DNA from: Bryobacterales bacterium
GTDB taxonomy: Bacteria > Acidobacteriota > Terriglobia > Bryobacterales > Bryobacteraceae
DNA: 64,000 bases
Direction: 5' to 3'
NCBI GenBank assembly: GCA_020854055.1
Contig: JADZGD010000149.1
Coordinates: 24,421 to 88,420 of the forward strand
This document shows positions 34,481 through 42,397 of this stretch, in pieces; positions within the stretch are counted from its first letter, which is position 1, and every line of letters begins with the position of its first letter. Both the position numbers and the translations under genes were made by a program. A model generated the notes under the pieces. The model was not told the DNA's origin. It did not search any database and was given only the letters and a program-made list of their open reading frames with translations.

Positions 34481-35312
34481 ACAGGAGCGCATCACTTTGT
34501 TGGCGCTGATCGCCGATACGTTCCGTGAAGCGCTGGCCCGCAAGATCTTCTGGGGACTATTCGGCCTCTCCACGCTGATCATCCTGTTTTTCCTTTTCCT
34601 GATGAAGATCGACGTGGCTCAAGGGGCGCTCGCCACGCTCAGCCTGTTCGGGCAGACCAGCGGCCGGCAGGTGGATGCGGCACGGCTGGTGCGGCAGTTC
34701 CAGGCGGGCATCGCCACGTTCCTCTATACGTGGGGCATGTTCCTGTCCGCTTTCGCTTCGGCCGGCCTGGTGCCCAGTGTTCTCGAACCGGGCCGGATCG
34801 AACTGCTGATCTCCAAGCCAGTGGCGCGTTGGAAGATTCTGCTCGGACGCTATGCCGGCAACGTGCTGTTGATCGGTCTGAACGCGGCCTACCTGGTGCT
34901 GGGCGTATGGCTGATCTTAGGAGCAAAGACGGGCATCTGGATAACCGGCTTTCTGTGGACCATTGCCAGCACCACGTTCGTCTTCGCCGTTCTGCTTTCG
35001 GTGGTGCTGCTGATCGGGGTCCTGTTTGAGAGCGCGGCACTGGCCATCATGGTTACGGCCGGGTTGATGATTCTGAGCCCGTTGCTGGCCCAGACCCGCC
35101 TGATGGACCGGCTGCTCTCCTCCGGGTGGACGAGATGGCTGTGGACGGCATTCTATAACTGTCTGCCGAAGATATACGATTTGGGACATATGACATTGGA
35201 CGTCGTGCAGGGAAATCCGGCCTGGAACTGGTTTGCCGTGTGGAGTTCGGCGTTGTTTGCCATCCTGATGCTGGGACTGGGAATGGTTGTCTTTGCGAGG
35301 CGGGATTACTGA
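34473..35312 (+). CDS. ABC-2 type transporter permease
   Basis: The 279-aa membrane protein has about six hydrophobic segments (FWGLFGLSTLIILFFLFLM, AGIATFLYTWGMFLSAFAS, NVLLIGLNAAYLVLGVWLIL, FVFAVLLSVVLLIGVLF and further). A periplasmic loop after the first helix is Gln/Arg rich. It pairs with the ATPase (8-bp overlap). Its stop overlaps the lipoprotein start by 1 bp (TGATG), so this is a three-gene operon. Confidence 0.87.
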   Translation: MDRQERITLLALIADTFREALARKIFWGLFGLSTLIILFFLFLMKIDVAQGALATLSLFGQTSGRQVDAARLVRQFQAGIATFLYTWGMFLSAFASAGLVPSVLEPGRIELLISKPVARWKILLGRYAGNVLLIGLNAAYLVLGVWLILGAKTGIWITGFLWTIASTTFVFAVLLSVVLLIGVLFESAALAIMVTAGLMILSPLLAQTRLMDRLLSSGWTRWLWTAFYNCLPKIYDLGHMTLDVVQGNPAWNWFAVWSSALFAILMLGLGMVVFARRDY

Positions 35313-36268
35313 TGCGGTATCCGGCCTGTGTGATCAGCCTGCTGTTTCTACTGGCCGCCGGTTGCGGCGCCCGGCGGGAAACTGCCTTGAAGGTGGATCC
35401 GGAATTGCTGGCAATGGTGCCCGCCGACACCGTCACCCTTCTGGGCGTGAAGGTGGACCAGGTGCGGAGCGCGCCCGTCTACAGAAAATACGGGCCGCGC
35501 CTGGAGGGAAGCTGGGTGGGGACATTTCAGGCCCGTACCGGCCTTGACCCGCACCGGAACGTCCGCGAGGTTGTGGGCGCGATCAGGGACGAGCACTCGC
35601 TGCTGCTGGTACGGGGAAACTTCGGCCATCAACCCGGCTTTCAGTCCCCGATGCCACAACCGGATGCCCGGCGATTCGACTACAAAGGCCACACGCTGAT
35701 CGGCTCGGAAAAGGCCGCCATCACCATTCTGAATTCCAGTACCCTGGCCGCCGGGCACGCGCCGGCGCTGCGCCAGATGATCGACCGCCGCGGGCGGACC
35801 GAAGGCCCCTCACAGGCCCTGCTCGCCGCGATCGGCAAGGTTCCGGGTGGCAGTCAGATCTGGATCGCATCCACTGCCGGACCAGCCGCGGCGGCGGCCC
35901 GTGTTTCCGGGCAGGAACAGACTCCCCAACTGGCGGTCTACTTGGATTCGGTACGGTCCTACTACGGCGGGGTATCGCTGCGGGACGGACTGTCGGTAGA
36001 AGGCAGAGTGGAGTGTGCTACACCGGGTGACGCGGGCAATCTGGCGCGGATCGCCAAAACCCTGGTGGGGCTGGGGCGCCTGAATGTACCGGATCATCAA
36101 CCGGAGTTGCTGCGATTCTTCGACGGCATCCGGGTGGACCAGGAACAATCGAGCGTGCTGATACGGATCCAGGCCGATGAGGCCGGCTTCGAGAAGGCCG
36201 TGGAGTTTCTGACCAGGGAGAGCGGCGGCGCGGGCGTTATGCCTTCGATCCCCGGCCTTCTGCGGTGA
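35312..36268 (+). CDS. Lipoprotein of unknown function, part of the ABC-2 operon
   Basis: The 318-aa protein begins MRYPACVISLLFLLAAGCGA, a type II (lipobox LAAGC) signal. The mature part has strands and helices with no motif that I recognise (ELLAMVPADTVTLLGVKVDQVRSAPVY; later LAVYLDSVRSYYGGVSLRDGL). It follows the permease directly and probably is a partner in the exported or sensed substrate. Its 3' end overlaps the convergent ferredoxin gene by 32 bp. Confidence 0.8.
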   Translation: MRYPACVISLLFLLAAGCGARRETALKVDPELLAMVPADTVTLLGVKVDQVRSAPVYRKYGPRLEGSWVGTFQARTGLDPHRNVREVVGAIRDEHSLLLVRGNFGHQPGFQSPMPQPDARRFDYKGHTLIGSEKAAITILNSSTLAAGHAPALRQMIDRRGRTEGPSQALLAAIGKVPGGSQIWIASTAGPAAAAARVSGQEQTPQLAVYLDSVRSYYGGVSLRDGLSVEGRVECATPGDAGNLARIAKTLVGLGRLNVPDHQPELLRFFDGIRVDQEQSSVLIRIQADEAGFEKAVEFLTRESGGAGVMPSIPGLLR

Positions 36269-36617
36269 GCGCGCCGGACTCGCCGGCGTAGTTGCGATTC
36301 CAATCCGGAATCGTCACCACCACGTCACCCAGCACGACGCTCTGGCAAGCCAGCCGGGAATGCAGCGTCAGCCCGGCGGCGAGATCCAGCCGATCCGCCT
36401 CCTCCTCTTCCATGGGGGAGAGCTGGTCGTCGCCCCGGCTGACAATGACGTGGCAGGCCGTGCAGGCGCAGTGGCCGCCGCAAGCATGGTCGAGGGGGAT
36501 ACCGAAGCCTATCGCCACATCGAGCAACGACCCCGGACGGCCGTGGCCGCTATGGGGCAGCGCGCCCGGTACGTACTCCACGGTGACGCCGGCCGGCAGG
36601 AATGTGACTTGAGGCAT
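36237..36617 (-). CDS. 2Fe-2S ferredoxin, adrenodoxin/ISC type
   Basis: The 126-aa protein carries the Cx5CxxC...C pattern of vertebrate-type ferredoxins: C46, C52, C55 (in HACGGHCACTACHV) and C91 (SRLACQ). These bind a 2Fe-2S cluster for one-electron transfer, as in iron-sulfur assembly or P450 systems. The N-terminus MPQVTFLPAG matches the family. It has a longer C-terminal tail than Fdx. It lies 19 bp downstream of the S24-peptidase gene on the same strand. Confidence 0.9.
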   Translation of the reverse strand: MPQVTFLPAGVTVEYVPGALPHSGHGRPGSLLDVAIGFGIPLDHACGGHCACTACHVIVSRGDDQLSPMEEEEADRLDLAAGLTLHSRLACQSVVLGDVVVTIPDWNRNYAGESGALTAEGRGSKA

Positions 36618-36636
36618 GGGCGGACGCCGGTCGAGA

Positions 36637-37458
36637 CTACGGCAAATCCTCTTGTTCCATTCGGAGAACGCGCACGAACTCGGCGATCACGCGGAAAGCG
36701 CCCTCATCGAGTTCCCAGGCCTCGTAGTCCGGGTTGAGGGGCTCCAGCACGATCTTCTGATGCTGCCAGCCCTGCTCGTCCTGTACCTTGGTGCTGCGAT
36801 AGCGCTTGATGGTGTAGCGACCGCCGTGTTCCGGCAGGCCGTAGTTTTCCACCAATAGCAAGCGGTTGTTGCGCGAACCGGTGACATTGGCCCGGAAGAC
36901 GCACAGGCTGCCCGATGGGATGCGCGGCTCCATGGAATGGCCAACCACGTGGCCGACGAACAGATCGGCGGTGAGACGCAGGCCGGGCGGCGCTTCTTCC
37001 CACTCTTCGGGCTCTACTTCCATCTCCTCGCCGAAGCGTCCGGCGGCGGCACGGAACGAGTAGCGCGGCAGGTGGGTTTCAAAGGGCAGCACGGTGGGCG
37101 CAACGTGGCGCGCGTAGAGACGATCAAGCCGGGCTTCAAAACTCCCTACCGGCATCCCTTCGCGGGGGGTGACGCGAAGGGCGTTGGAGGCCTCCGATTC
37201 CAGCCATTCGAGAAGACGTCCGCCGCCCATTTCGGCGGCCTTGGCCTCGAGATCGGCTCCCAGCGCCTCCAACACTTCGGCATCTTCTTCGGGGGCGATA
37301 TGTGCCCAGTCACGGCGAAAGCGCAGGTACAGGCGGTCGGTCTCTGGATCCAGCAGCAGCACTCCGGCATTGCGAACCGGTTCACCGGGAAGCGCAATCT
37401 GGACGTAGACGCATTCGGCGCGGCGGATTTCGACGGTGCCCGGGTGAGCGCTGGCCAT
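36637..37458 (-). CDS. S24-type peptidase domain protein with DUF3037-like N-terminus, no HTH
   Basis: The 273-aa protein has a C-terminal LexA/S24 fold: GHSMEPRIPSGSLCVF carries the catalytic Ser and GRYTIKRYRS the Lys. So self-cleavage residues are intact. The N-terminal 130 residues lack a HTH. They read AGVLLLDPETDRLYLRFRRDW...LLEWLESEASNALRVTPREG, similar to what I remember as DUF3037-like. It is a combination I associate with acidobacterial proteins but not with a known function. Possible roles: protease sensor, or repressor partner. Confidence 0.7.
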   Translation of the reverse strand: MASAHPGTVEIRRAECVYVQIALPGEPVRNAGVLLLDPETDRLYLRFRRDWAHIAPEEDAEVLEALGADLEAKAAEMGGGRLLEWLESEASNALRVTPREGMPVGSFEARLDRLYARHVAPTVLPFETHLPRYSFRAAAGRFGEEMEVEPEEWEEAPPGLRLTADLFVGHVVGHSMEPRIPSGSLCVFRANVTGSRNNRLLLVENYGLPEHGGRYTIKRYRSTKVQDEQGWQHQKIVLEPLNPDYEAWELDEGAFRVIAEFVRVLRMEQEDLP

Positions 37459-37526
37459 CGTTAGGCTCTATCCGCTATCTCTTATCGGCGAGGGCGGCTG
37501 AACTCTTGATTATACGCGTCCTCCGG

Positions 37527-38552
37527 CTAAGGGGCGAAGGGGTAATAGCCGGTGCGCGCCCGCACCTGCACGTTGGCCAGGTTGACGCGCACTTGAATCT
37601 TACGGAACTGGCGTCCCGTGTCGGTGGCATCGGGGACGTAACGCAGGATGTACTGGGTGGTAACCTCTCCGGCGACATTGGCAATCGAGGTGTAGATGCC
37701 GTTGGCGATGGCCGCCGTGTAACCTCCCGTACCCACCTTAATGGCATAGTTGCCCTCGTCGGAAGGTGTCGAGAGATAGCCGGAGACGTCCTTGTACACG
37801 CCCTGCAAGGGGTACTCCACACGCCCTCCGGTCTCATTGCACAGCCGGGTGAGGTTGCGTTCCCCCTCGGCGGTAAAGCCGAACGAGACGGTACTGACGC
37901 CGTAGATGGTCACCAGGTTGCGCTGGGCCAGCTCGAGAACCTCATCGAGGGTATGCTTGCTGGCGTTGTCGTGGCCGTCGCCGACGATGACAATGACGCG
38001 GCGCGGCTCGATCGGCTCGCCCTTCACCAGTTCACGGCGGGTGCAGGCGGTATAGATGGCGTCGTAGAGCGCGGCTCCACCGCCGGGCTTGGTCTTGCGG
38101 ATCTTCTCCAGCAACTTCTCCGAGTCGGAGGTGGTGTTGGCCGCCAGTTCGGCCTCGGTGGCGTATGTAATCAGGTAGCCGCTGTATTTCGAGTCGCCCG
38201 GCAGCAGGTGGGTCACCAGGTCCTCGGCGGCTTCCTGGAAGGTCTTCCATTGCAGGCGGGCGGTGTTGCTCAGATCGAGCAGGAACCCGATCACCACCGG
38301 CTGATTCCGCTCCCGGGTGAAAAACTTGATGTGTTGCGGCCGTCCCTCGTCGAAAATCTCGAAATCCTTCTGGTCGAGATTCGAGACGAAGCGGCCTTTC
38401 TCGTCGGTGACGGTTACCGGAACGATGACCTCATTCACCTGGACGTTGATCCGGGCCTGCGGATGGGTGGCATCCGGGTGCTGCGTCTCGTTTGGAGGCT
38501 GGGCGAAAGCCGCCAGGGAGAACAGGCTGGTTAAAACAATGCGACCCAACAT
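37527..38552 (-). CDS. Secreted VWFA-domain protein (acidobacterial type), paralogue of 532-1674
   Basis: The 341-aa protein has a signal peptide (MLGRIVLTSLFSLAAFAQ) and a VWA domain. VNEVIVPVTVTDEKGRFVSNLDQKDFEIFDEGRPQHI is the characteristic acidobacterial lead-in. The metal site reads FLLDLSNTARL (DxSxT), which is more complete than in the paralogue near the left end. The C-terminus FRKIQVRV...RTGYYPFAP is typical. I chose ATG 38552; the longer frame to 38588 adds a poor N-terminus. Function unknown. Confidence 0.87.
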   Translation of the reverse strand: MLGRIVLTSLFSLAAFAQPPNETQHPDATHPQARINVQVNEVIVPVTVTDEKGRFVSNLDQKDFEIFDEGRPQHIKFFTRERNQPVVIGFLLDLSNTARLQWKTFQEAAEDLVTHLLPGDSKYSGYLITYATEAELAANTTSDSEKLLEKIRKTKPGGGAALYDAIYTACTRRELVKGEPIEPRRVIVIVGDGHDNASKHTLDEVLELAQRNLVTIYGVSTVSFGFTAEGERNLTRLCNETGGRVEYPLQGVYKDVSGYLSTPSDEGNYAIKVGTGGYTAAIANGIYTSIANVAGEVTTQYILRYVPDATDTGRQFRKIQVRVNLANVQVRARTGYYPFAP

Positions 38553-38609
38553 ACGGTTTCGAATCCTGTTCCGATTATACGCCAGCACCCCCGGCGGAAC
38601 TCGCCGGGC

Positions 38610-39641
38610 TCAGCGCTGTACGCGGCCCGAGCCGCCACCCTTGATGAGCCCCTGGACCTCTTCGGCGCTGAAGCGATTGAAGTCGCCGTAGAGGGAGTGC
38701 TTGAGGCACGACGCAGCGGCGGCAAACTCCAGCGCCTCGAGATCGGAGGAGAGGTTCATCAGACCGTAGATCAGGCCGCCGGCGAAGCAGTCGCCGACAC
38801 CCACGCGATCGACGATGTGGGTTACATCGTAGCGGCGGCTGACCAGGAACTGGTCGCGGTTGTTCAGACAGGCGGCCCAGCCGTTGTGCGAGGCGCTGAA
38901 GGATTCGCGCAGGGTGACGCCGATCTTCTTTAGTTGCGGATACTGATTGAGCACCGCATCGGTGAGGCGGCGGTACTCGTCGCGATCGAGTTTGCCGGAT
39001 TCGATATCAATGTCCACCTTGAGGCCAAGGGTCATCTGGATGTCCTCCTCGTTGGCGATACCGACGTCCACGTGGCGGAACAACGCGGTCATCACCTCCA
39101 GGGCGGTCTTGCCCCACTTCCAGAGGTTCTTGCGGTAATTGAGATCGCAGGATACGGTCAACCCGCGAGCGCGGGCGGCCTGGACGGCTTCGAGCGCCAG
39201 CGCAGCGGCGCCGGAACTGATCGCCGGAGTGATACCGGTGATGTGGAACCAGCCCGCTCCGGCCAGAGCCTGTTCCCAATCGATGGCGCCGGGCGCCGAG
39301 AGCGCGATCGAGGAGTTTTCTCGGTCGTAGATGACCTTGGAAGGCCGCTGGTTGGCGCCGGGCTCCAGGTAATAGACGCCCATGCGGCCCTTGGCGCGAA
39401 GAATGGCGGAGGTATCGACGTTCAGCCGCCGCAACTCACCGGCACAGGCATCCGCGATGGGGTTGGCGGGCAGCACGGTGACAAAGCGGGCCGGAGCGCC
39501 GAAACCGGCAACGGCCACGGCGACGTTAGCCTCACCACCGCCGAAGGTGGCGACAAACTGGGGAGTCTGGAGAAACCGCTCGAAGCCCGGAGGCGCGAGC
39601 CGCAACATGATCTCACCGAAGGTAACGAGAGTTTTAGGCAT
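38610..39641 (-). CDS. kdgK: PfkB-family sugar kinase, probably 2-keto-3-deoxygluconate kinase
   Basis: The 343-aa protein has the ribokinase fold: TFGEIMLRLAPPG at the start, GGGEANVAVAVAGFG, SCDLNYRKNLWK, and the active-site Asp in DRVGVGDCFAGGLIYG. KdgK enzymes phosphorylate KDG in pectin/uronate catabolism, and NYRKNLW with two basic residues fits that subgroup better than fructokinase. No KDPG aldolase gene lies nearby, so substrate is tentative. Singly transcribed or with the downstream-oriented VWFA gene. Confidence 0.83.
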   Translation of the reverse strand: MPKTLVTFGEIMLRLAPPGFERFLQTPQFVATFGGGEANVAVAVAGFGAPARFVTVLPANPIADACAGELRRLNVDTSAILRAKGRMGVYYLEPGANQRPSKVIYDRENSSIALSAPGAIDWEQALAGAGWFHITGITPAISSGAAALALEAVQAARARGLTVSCDLNYRKNLWKWGKTALEVMTALFRHVDVGIANEEDIQMTLGLKVDIDIESGKLDRDEYRRLTDAVLNQYPQLKKIGVTLRESFSASHNGWAACLNNRDQFLVSRRYDVTHIVDRVGVGDCFAGGLIYGLMNLSSDLEALEFAAAASCLKHSLYGDFNRFSAEEVQGLIKGGGSGRVQR

Positions 39642-39694
39642 GGCTTTTCGGACGCAATTGTAGCAAACCGGCGGTACCGGATCGCGAGGCCGAT

Positions 39695-40804
39695 TCAGCG
39701 TACGAGGGCGTCGGCTTCCACCCCAAAGGAGGCGTCCATGGATCCTAAACCTTCAAAAAGAAAGGAGTTATAAATCGCCGGGTTCGTTTTGTCAAAAAAA
39801 TGCCGGCGCTGCTGATCGAGGCTGGCGGCGATGGAGCGGGAGGCGGTATAGAAGTTAACGAAAAAAATCCCGGCGCGGGATGCGCGGACGGTTTCGAGAG
39901 AATGATCCAGCCGGTCGAACGCCAACTGGATATCGGACGGACGGGTACCGAATCCCAATTGTACACCGCTGATGGCGATCCGTCCGGGCGCAACGGCGAT
40001 GGCGTCGGCGGTCTGGGCGCCGGGGCGGTGGACCAGTACGGCCGGGCGAGCGGGTGGAGACAGCAGGCGGGCGACGCCCTCACAGGTAGCGATGGTCTGC
40101 GCCGGGGCGCGTACAAATTGCACATAGTTCACCACGGCACGCGGAAACGCGGTAGAAATGGCGGCGCGGGACGCGGCGGCATCGTCGAGCGAGGTAGCGA
40201 GGCAGGTCACTCGAAGCACGGCTTCGGGCGAACTTCCGGCGGCGGCGGCCGCTTCCTTCAACCGCGCGACACAGCGGGCCACCAGCGGAGCTACCGGCAT
40301 GAGCGGCTGATCGGCCATTTCCTGTTGGGGGGCGAGGAAGGCCAGGCCCGCGGTGTTCACCGGCTTGCGGGCGCCGGAGGTGGTTTCGAGCACCACCTGC
40401 GCTCCAGTCAGCGTAAGCGCGCCGGCCTGAACCACAGTCACCACCGGCAGGGGCACGTGCTTGTCGGTGAGGACCTCGCTGACAATATCGGGCACGCGGC
40501 GCAGGTCGCCGCTGCCGGCGACAAAGGCTCGAATCTTGAGAGGGGTATGGGAGTCACGCAGCAGGCTCTTAAGGCTATCGCGCATCTGCTGGGTGAGCAG
40601 TCCCTTGGCGGAAAGAGGAGTTACATGGAAGGCGAGCCGCTCGATGTCGCCCGTTACGGCAACGGGAGGTTCTTTAGGCAGTTCCAGAACCTGGGTAGGC
40701 GGTTCCTCTTCCTCTTTTTTCTTTTTCTTCTTCCCGGCGGCGAACACAGCGCCAGTGATCAGGGCCAGGAGCAGGAGCGTCGCTATCAAGCGGCGGTTAG
40801 TCAT
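39695..40804 (-). CDS. Exported RidA/YjgF-like protein with Lys/Glu-rich N-terminal tract
   Basis: The 369-aa product has a signal peptide (MTNRRLIATLLLLALITGAVFAA) followed by a run of Lys then Glu (GKKKKKKEEEEPP). The body contains two RidA-like modules: LLTQQMRDSLKSLLRDSHTPLKIRAFVAGSGDLRRV and VTCLATSLDDAAASRAAISTAFPRAVVNYVQFVRAP. RidA proteins hydrolyse reactive enamines or act as chaperones in the cytosol; here export is unusual. ATG 40804 is chosen on the signal peptide. The tract between may be an unstructured linker. Confidence 0.7.
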   Translation of the reverse strand: MTNRRLIATLLLLALITGAVFAAGKKKKKKEEEEPPTQVLELPKEPPVAVTGDIERLAFHVTPLSAKGLLTQQMRDSLKSLLRDSHTPLKIRAFVAGSGDLRRVPDIVSEVLTDKHVPLPVVTVVQAGALTLTGAQVVLETTSGARKPVNTAGLAFLAPQQEMADQPLMPVAPLVARCVARLKEAAAAAGSSPEAVLRVTCLATSLDDAAASRAAISTAFPRAVVNYVQFVRAPAQTIATCEGVARLLSPPARPAVLVHRPGAQTADAIAVAPGRIAISGVQLGFGTRPSDIQLAFDRLDHSLETVRASRAGIFFVNFYTASRSIAASLDQQRRHFFDKTNPAIYNSFLFEGLGSMDASFGVEADALVR

Positions 40805-40836
40805 CGCACGAACCGTTGATTTTAGCAGAGAGACGG

Positions 40837-42309
40837 TCAGGAGCCGAGTTCGAGCGTATCGGCGATGCCCTTCTGCCACCGGTCGAGTTGCTTGCGGAGC
40901 GCGGTGATGCGGGCCTGATCCCCTCCCTGGTAATAGAGGTTGTTCAGTTCGAGGGGATCCCGGCGGCGGTCGAAGAACAGATTGTTGTCGTCGCGGTAGA
41001 TCGCCAGTTTCTCGCCCTCGGGCGAGATGACGGCGCGGCCGGAAGGGCCGTCCGGGTTGGGGGCCCACTCGAGGAAGACATGATCCTGACGCGGGGCTTC
41101 GCCCGCGGCAACGGGCAGCAGACTCTGCCCGGGCAGGTTTTCGGGCGCCTTTTTGCCCAGCAACTGGAGAATGGTGGGAACGAGATCGATCTGGCTGACC
41201 GGGCGGGAGATGGCGATGGACCGGCTCTGAAACATCGGCGCGCGGATGAGCAGGGGGATCCGCGCGGCCTCCTCGTAGAAGACCATCTTTCCGATCAGAG
41301 AGTGGGCGCCCATCATCTCGCCGTGGTCACTGGTGAAGACGATGACGGTGTTGTCGGCCTGACCGCTCGATTCGAGCGCCCACAGAATCTGGCCGACGGC
41401 TCCATCGACCTGGGTGCACAGGCCGGCGTAGTTCCGGTTCAACCGCTGCCAGCCCGGGCGGGTATGCAGGTCCTGGCCGCCAAAGCCGTGATCGAGATAG
41501 CCCTGGCGGATGCGGCGGTAGAAGCCGGGTTCATGGTCTATCTGATCACCGGGGTAGTTGGCCGGGATGGGGGCTTCGGCCTCGGTGTGGAGGTCGTTCA
41601 GCGGCCCGTAGAAGGGCATGTGAGGTTCGAGAAAGTTGACATGGAGAAACCAGGGCTGGGAGCGGTGCTCGAGGATGAAGCGGCTGGCATTCTGGGCGAG
41701 AAAGGTGGGCTTTGTGTGCTCGATCGGGCGGCGGACGGCAAAGTTGCGGCTGAAGAGGCCGGATTTCGTATCGGGCTTGTAGCCGAGCCGATCGAGGAAA
41801 TAGTAATAATCGGAGCGGGCCTTGGAGTCGTGCCCGGGACTGTAGTGCTTGTAGTAGCCGTCCTCGATGCTGACCCACTGCTCGAAGCCATGTTGGGCGA
41901 AGATCTCGTCGCCCAGGTGCCACTTGCCCATATAAGCGGTGGCGTAGGCCGAGTCGTTGAGCAGCTCGGGCTGGGCAAGACAATCGCGGCGAAGGGGGAT
42001 GTTGTTGGCGACCGATCCATGCTGGTGGGGATAAAGGCCGGTCATAATGCTGCCGCGGCTGGGGGTGCAAACGGGTTGGCAGCAGTACGCATTTTGAAAG
42101 ACCACGCTTTGGGATGCCAGGCGATTGAGCGTGGGCATGTGAAAGCGGTAGTTGCCGTAAGCGGCGAGGGTGTCGGCACGCTGCTCGTCGGTCCACAGGA
42201 AGAGCAGGTTGGGCTTGTCGCCGATGGGGCGGCGGGCGCCGCGGAGAATGTTGGGAGCGGCGGAAATACCACCGGCAAATGCCTGGAGGGCGCTACGGCG
42301 TGTGAGCAT
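40837..42309 (-). CDS. Exported sulfatase
   Basis: The 490-aa protein belongs to the type I sulfatases: CTPSR (C81) is the formylglycine motif, and NLLFLWTDEQRADTLAAYGN the metal-binding N-terminus. HGEMMGAH and SDHG are conserved metal ligands. The N-terminus MLTRRSALQAFAGGISAA is a Tat-like signal. It needs a formylglycine-generating enzyme, not found in the window. It lies divergently from the PdxR-type gene and probably removes sulfate from glycans. Confidence 0.92.
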   Translation of the reverse strand: MLTRRSALQAFAGGISAAPNILRGARRPIGDKPNLLFLWTDEQRADTLAAYGNYRFHMPTLNRLASQSVVFQNAYCCQPVCTPSRGSIMTGLYPHQHGSVANNIPLRRDCLAQPELLNDSAYATAYMGKWHLGDEIFAQHGFEQWVSIEDGYYKHYSPGHDSKARSDYYYFLDRLGYKPDTKSGLFSRNFAVRRPIEHTKPTFLAQNASRFILEHRSQPWFLHVNFLEPHMPFYGPLNDLHTEAEAPIPANYPGDQIDHEPGFYRRIRQGYLDHGFGGQDLHTRPGWQRLNRNYAGLCTQVDGAVGQILWALESSGQADNTVIVFTSDHGEMMGAHSLIGKMVFYEEAARIPLLIRAPMFQSRSIAISRPVSQIDLVPTILQLLGKKAPENLPGQSLLPVAAGEAPRQDHVFLEWAPNPDGPSGRAVISPEGEKLAIYRDDNNLFFDRRRDPLELNNLYYQGGDQARITALRKQLDRWQKGIADTLELGS

Positions 42310-42397
42310 GGTGTTACCGTTATACTCCGGATGGCGGGCGAAGTGGGAGGCGGTTGTACCAGCCAGGCCATTGTGGTAGTTTCAAGCTAGAGTTGGC

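Noticed and set aside
40816..42390. 524-codon open frame on the plus strand
   Set aside because: Antisense to the sulfatase gene, which has clear CTPSR and metal motifs; composition shows only Gly/Val shadow repeats.
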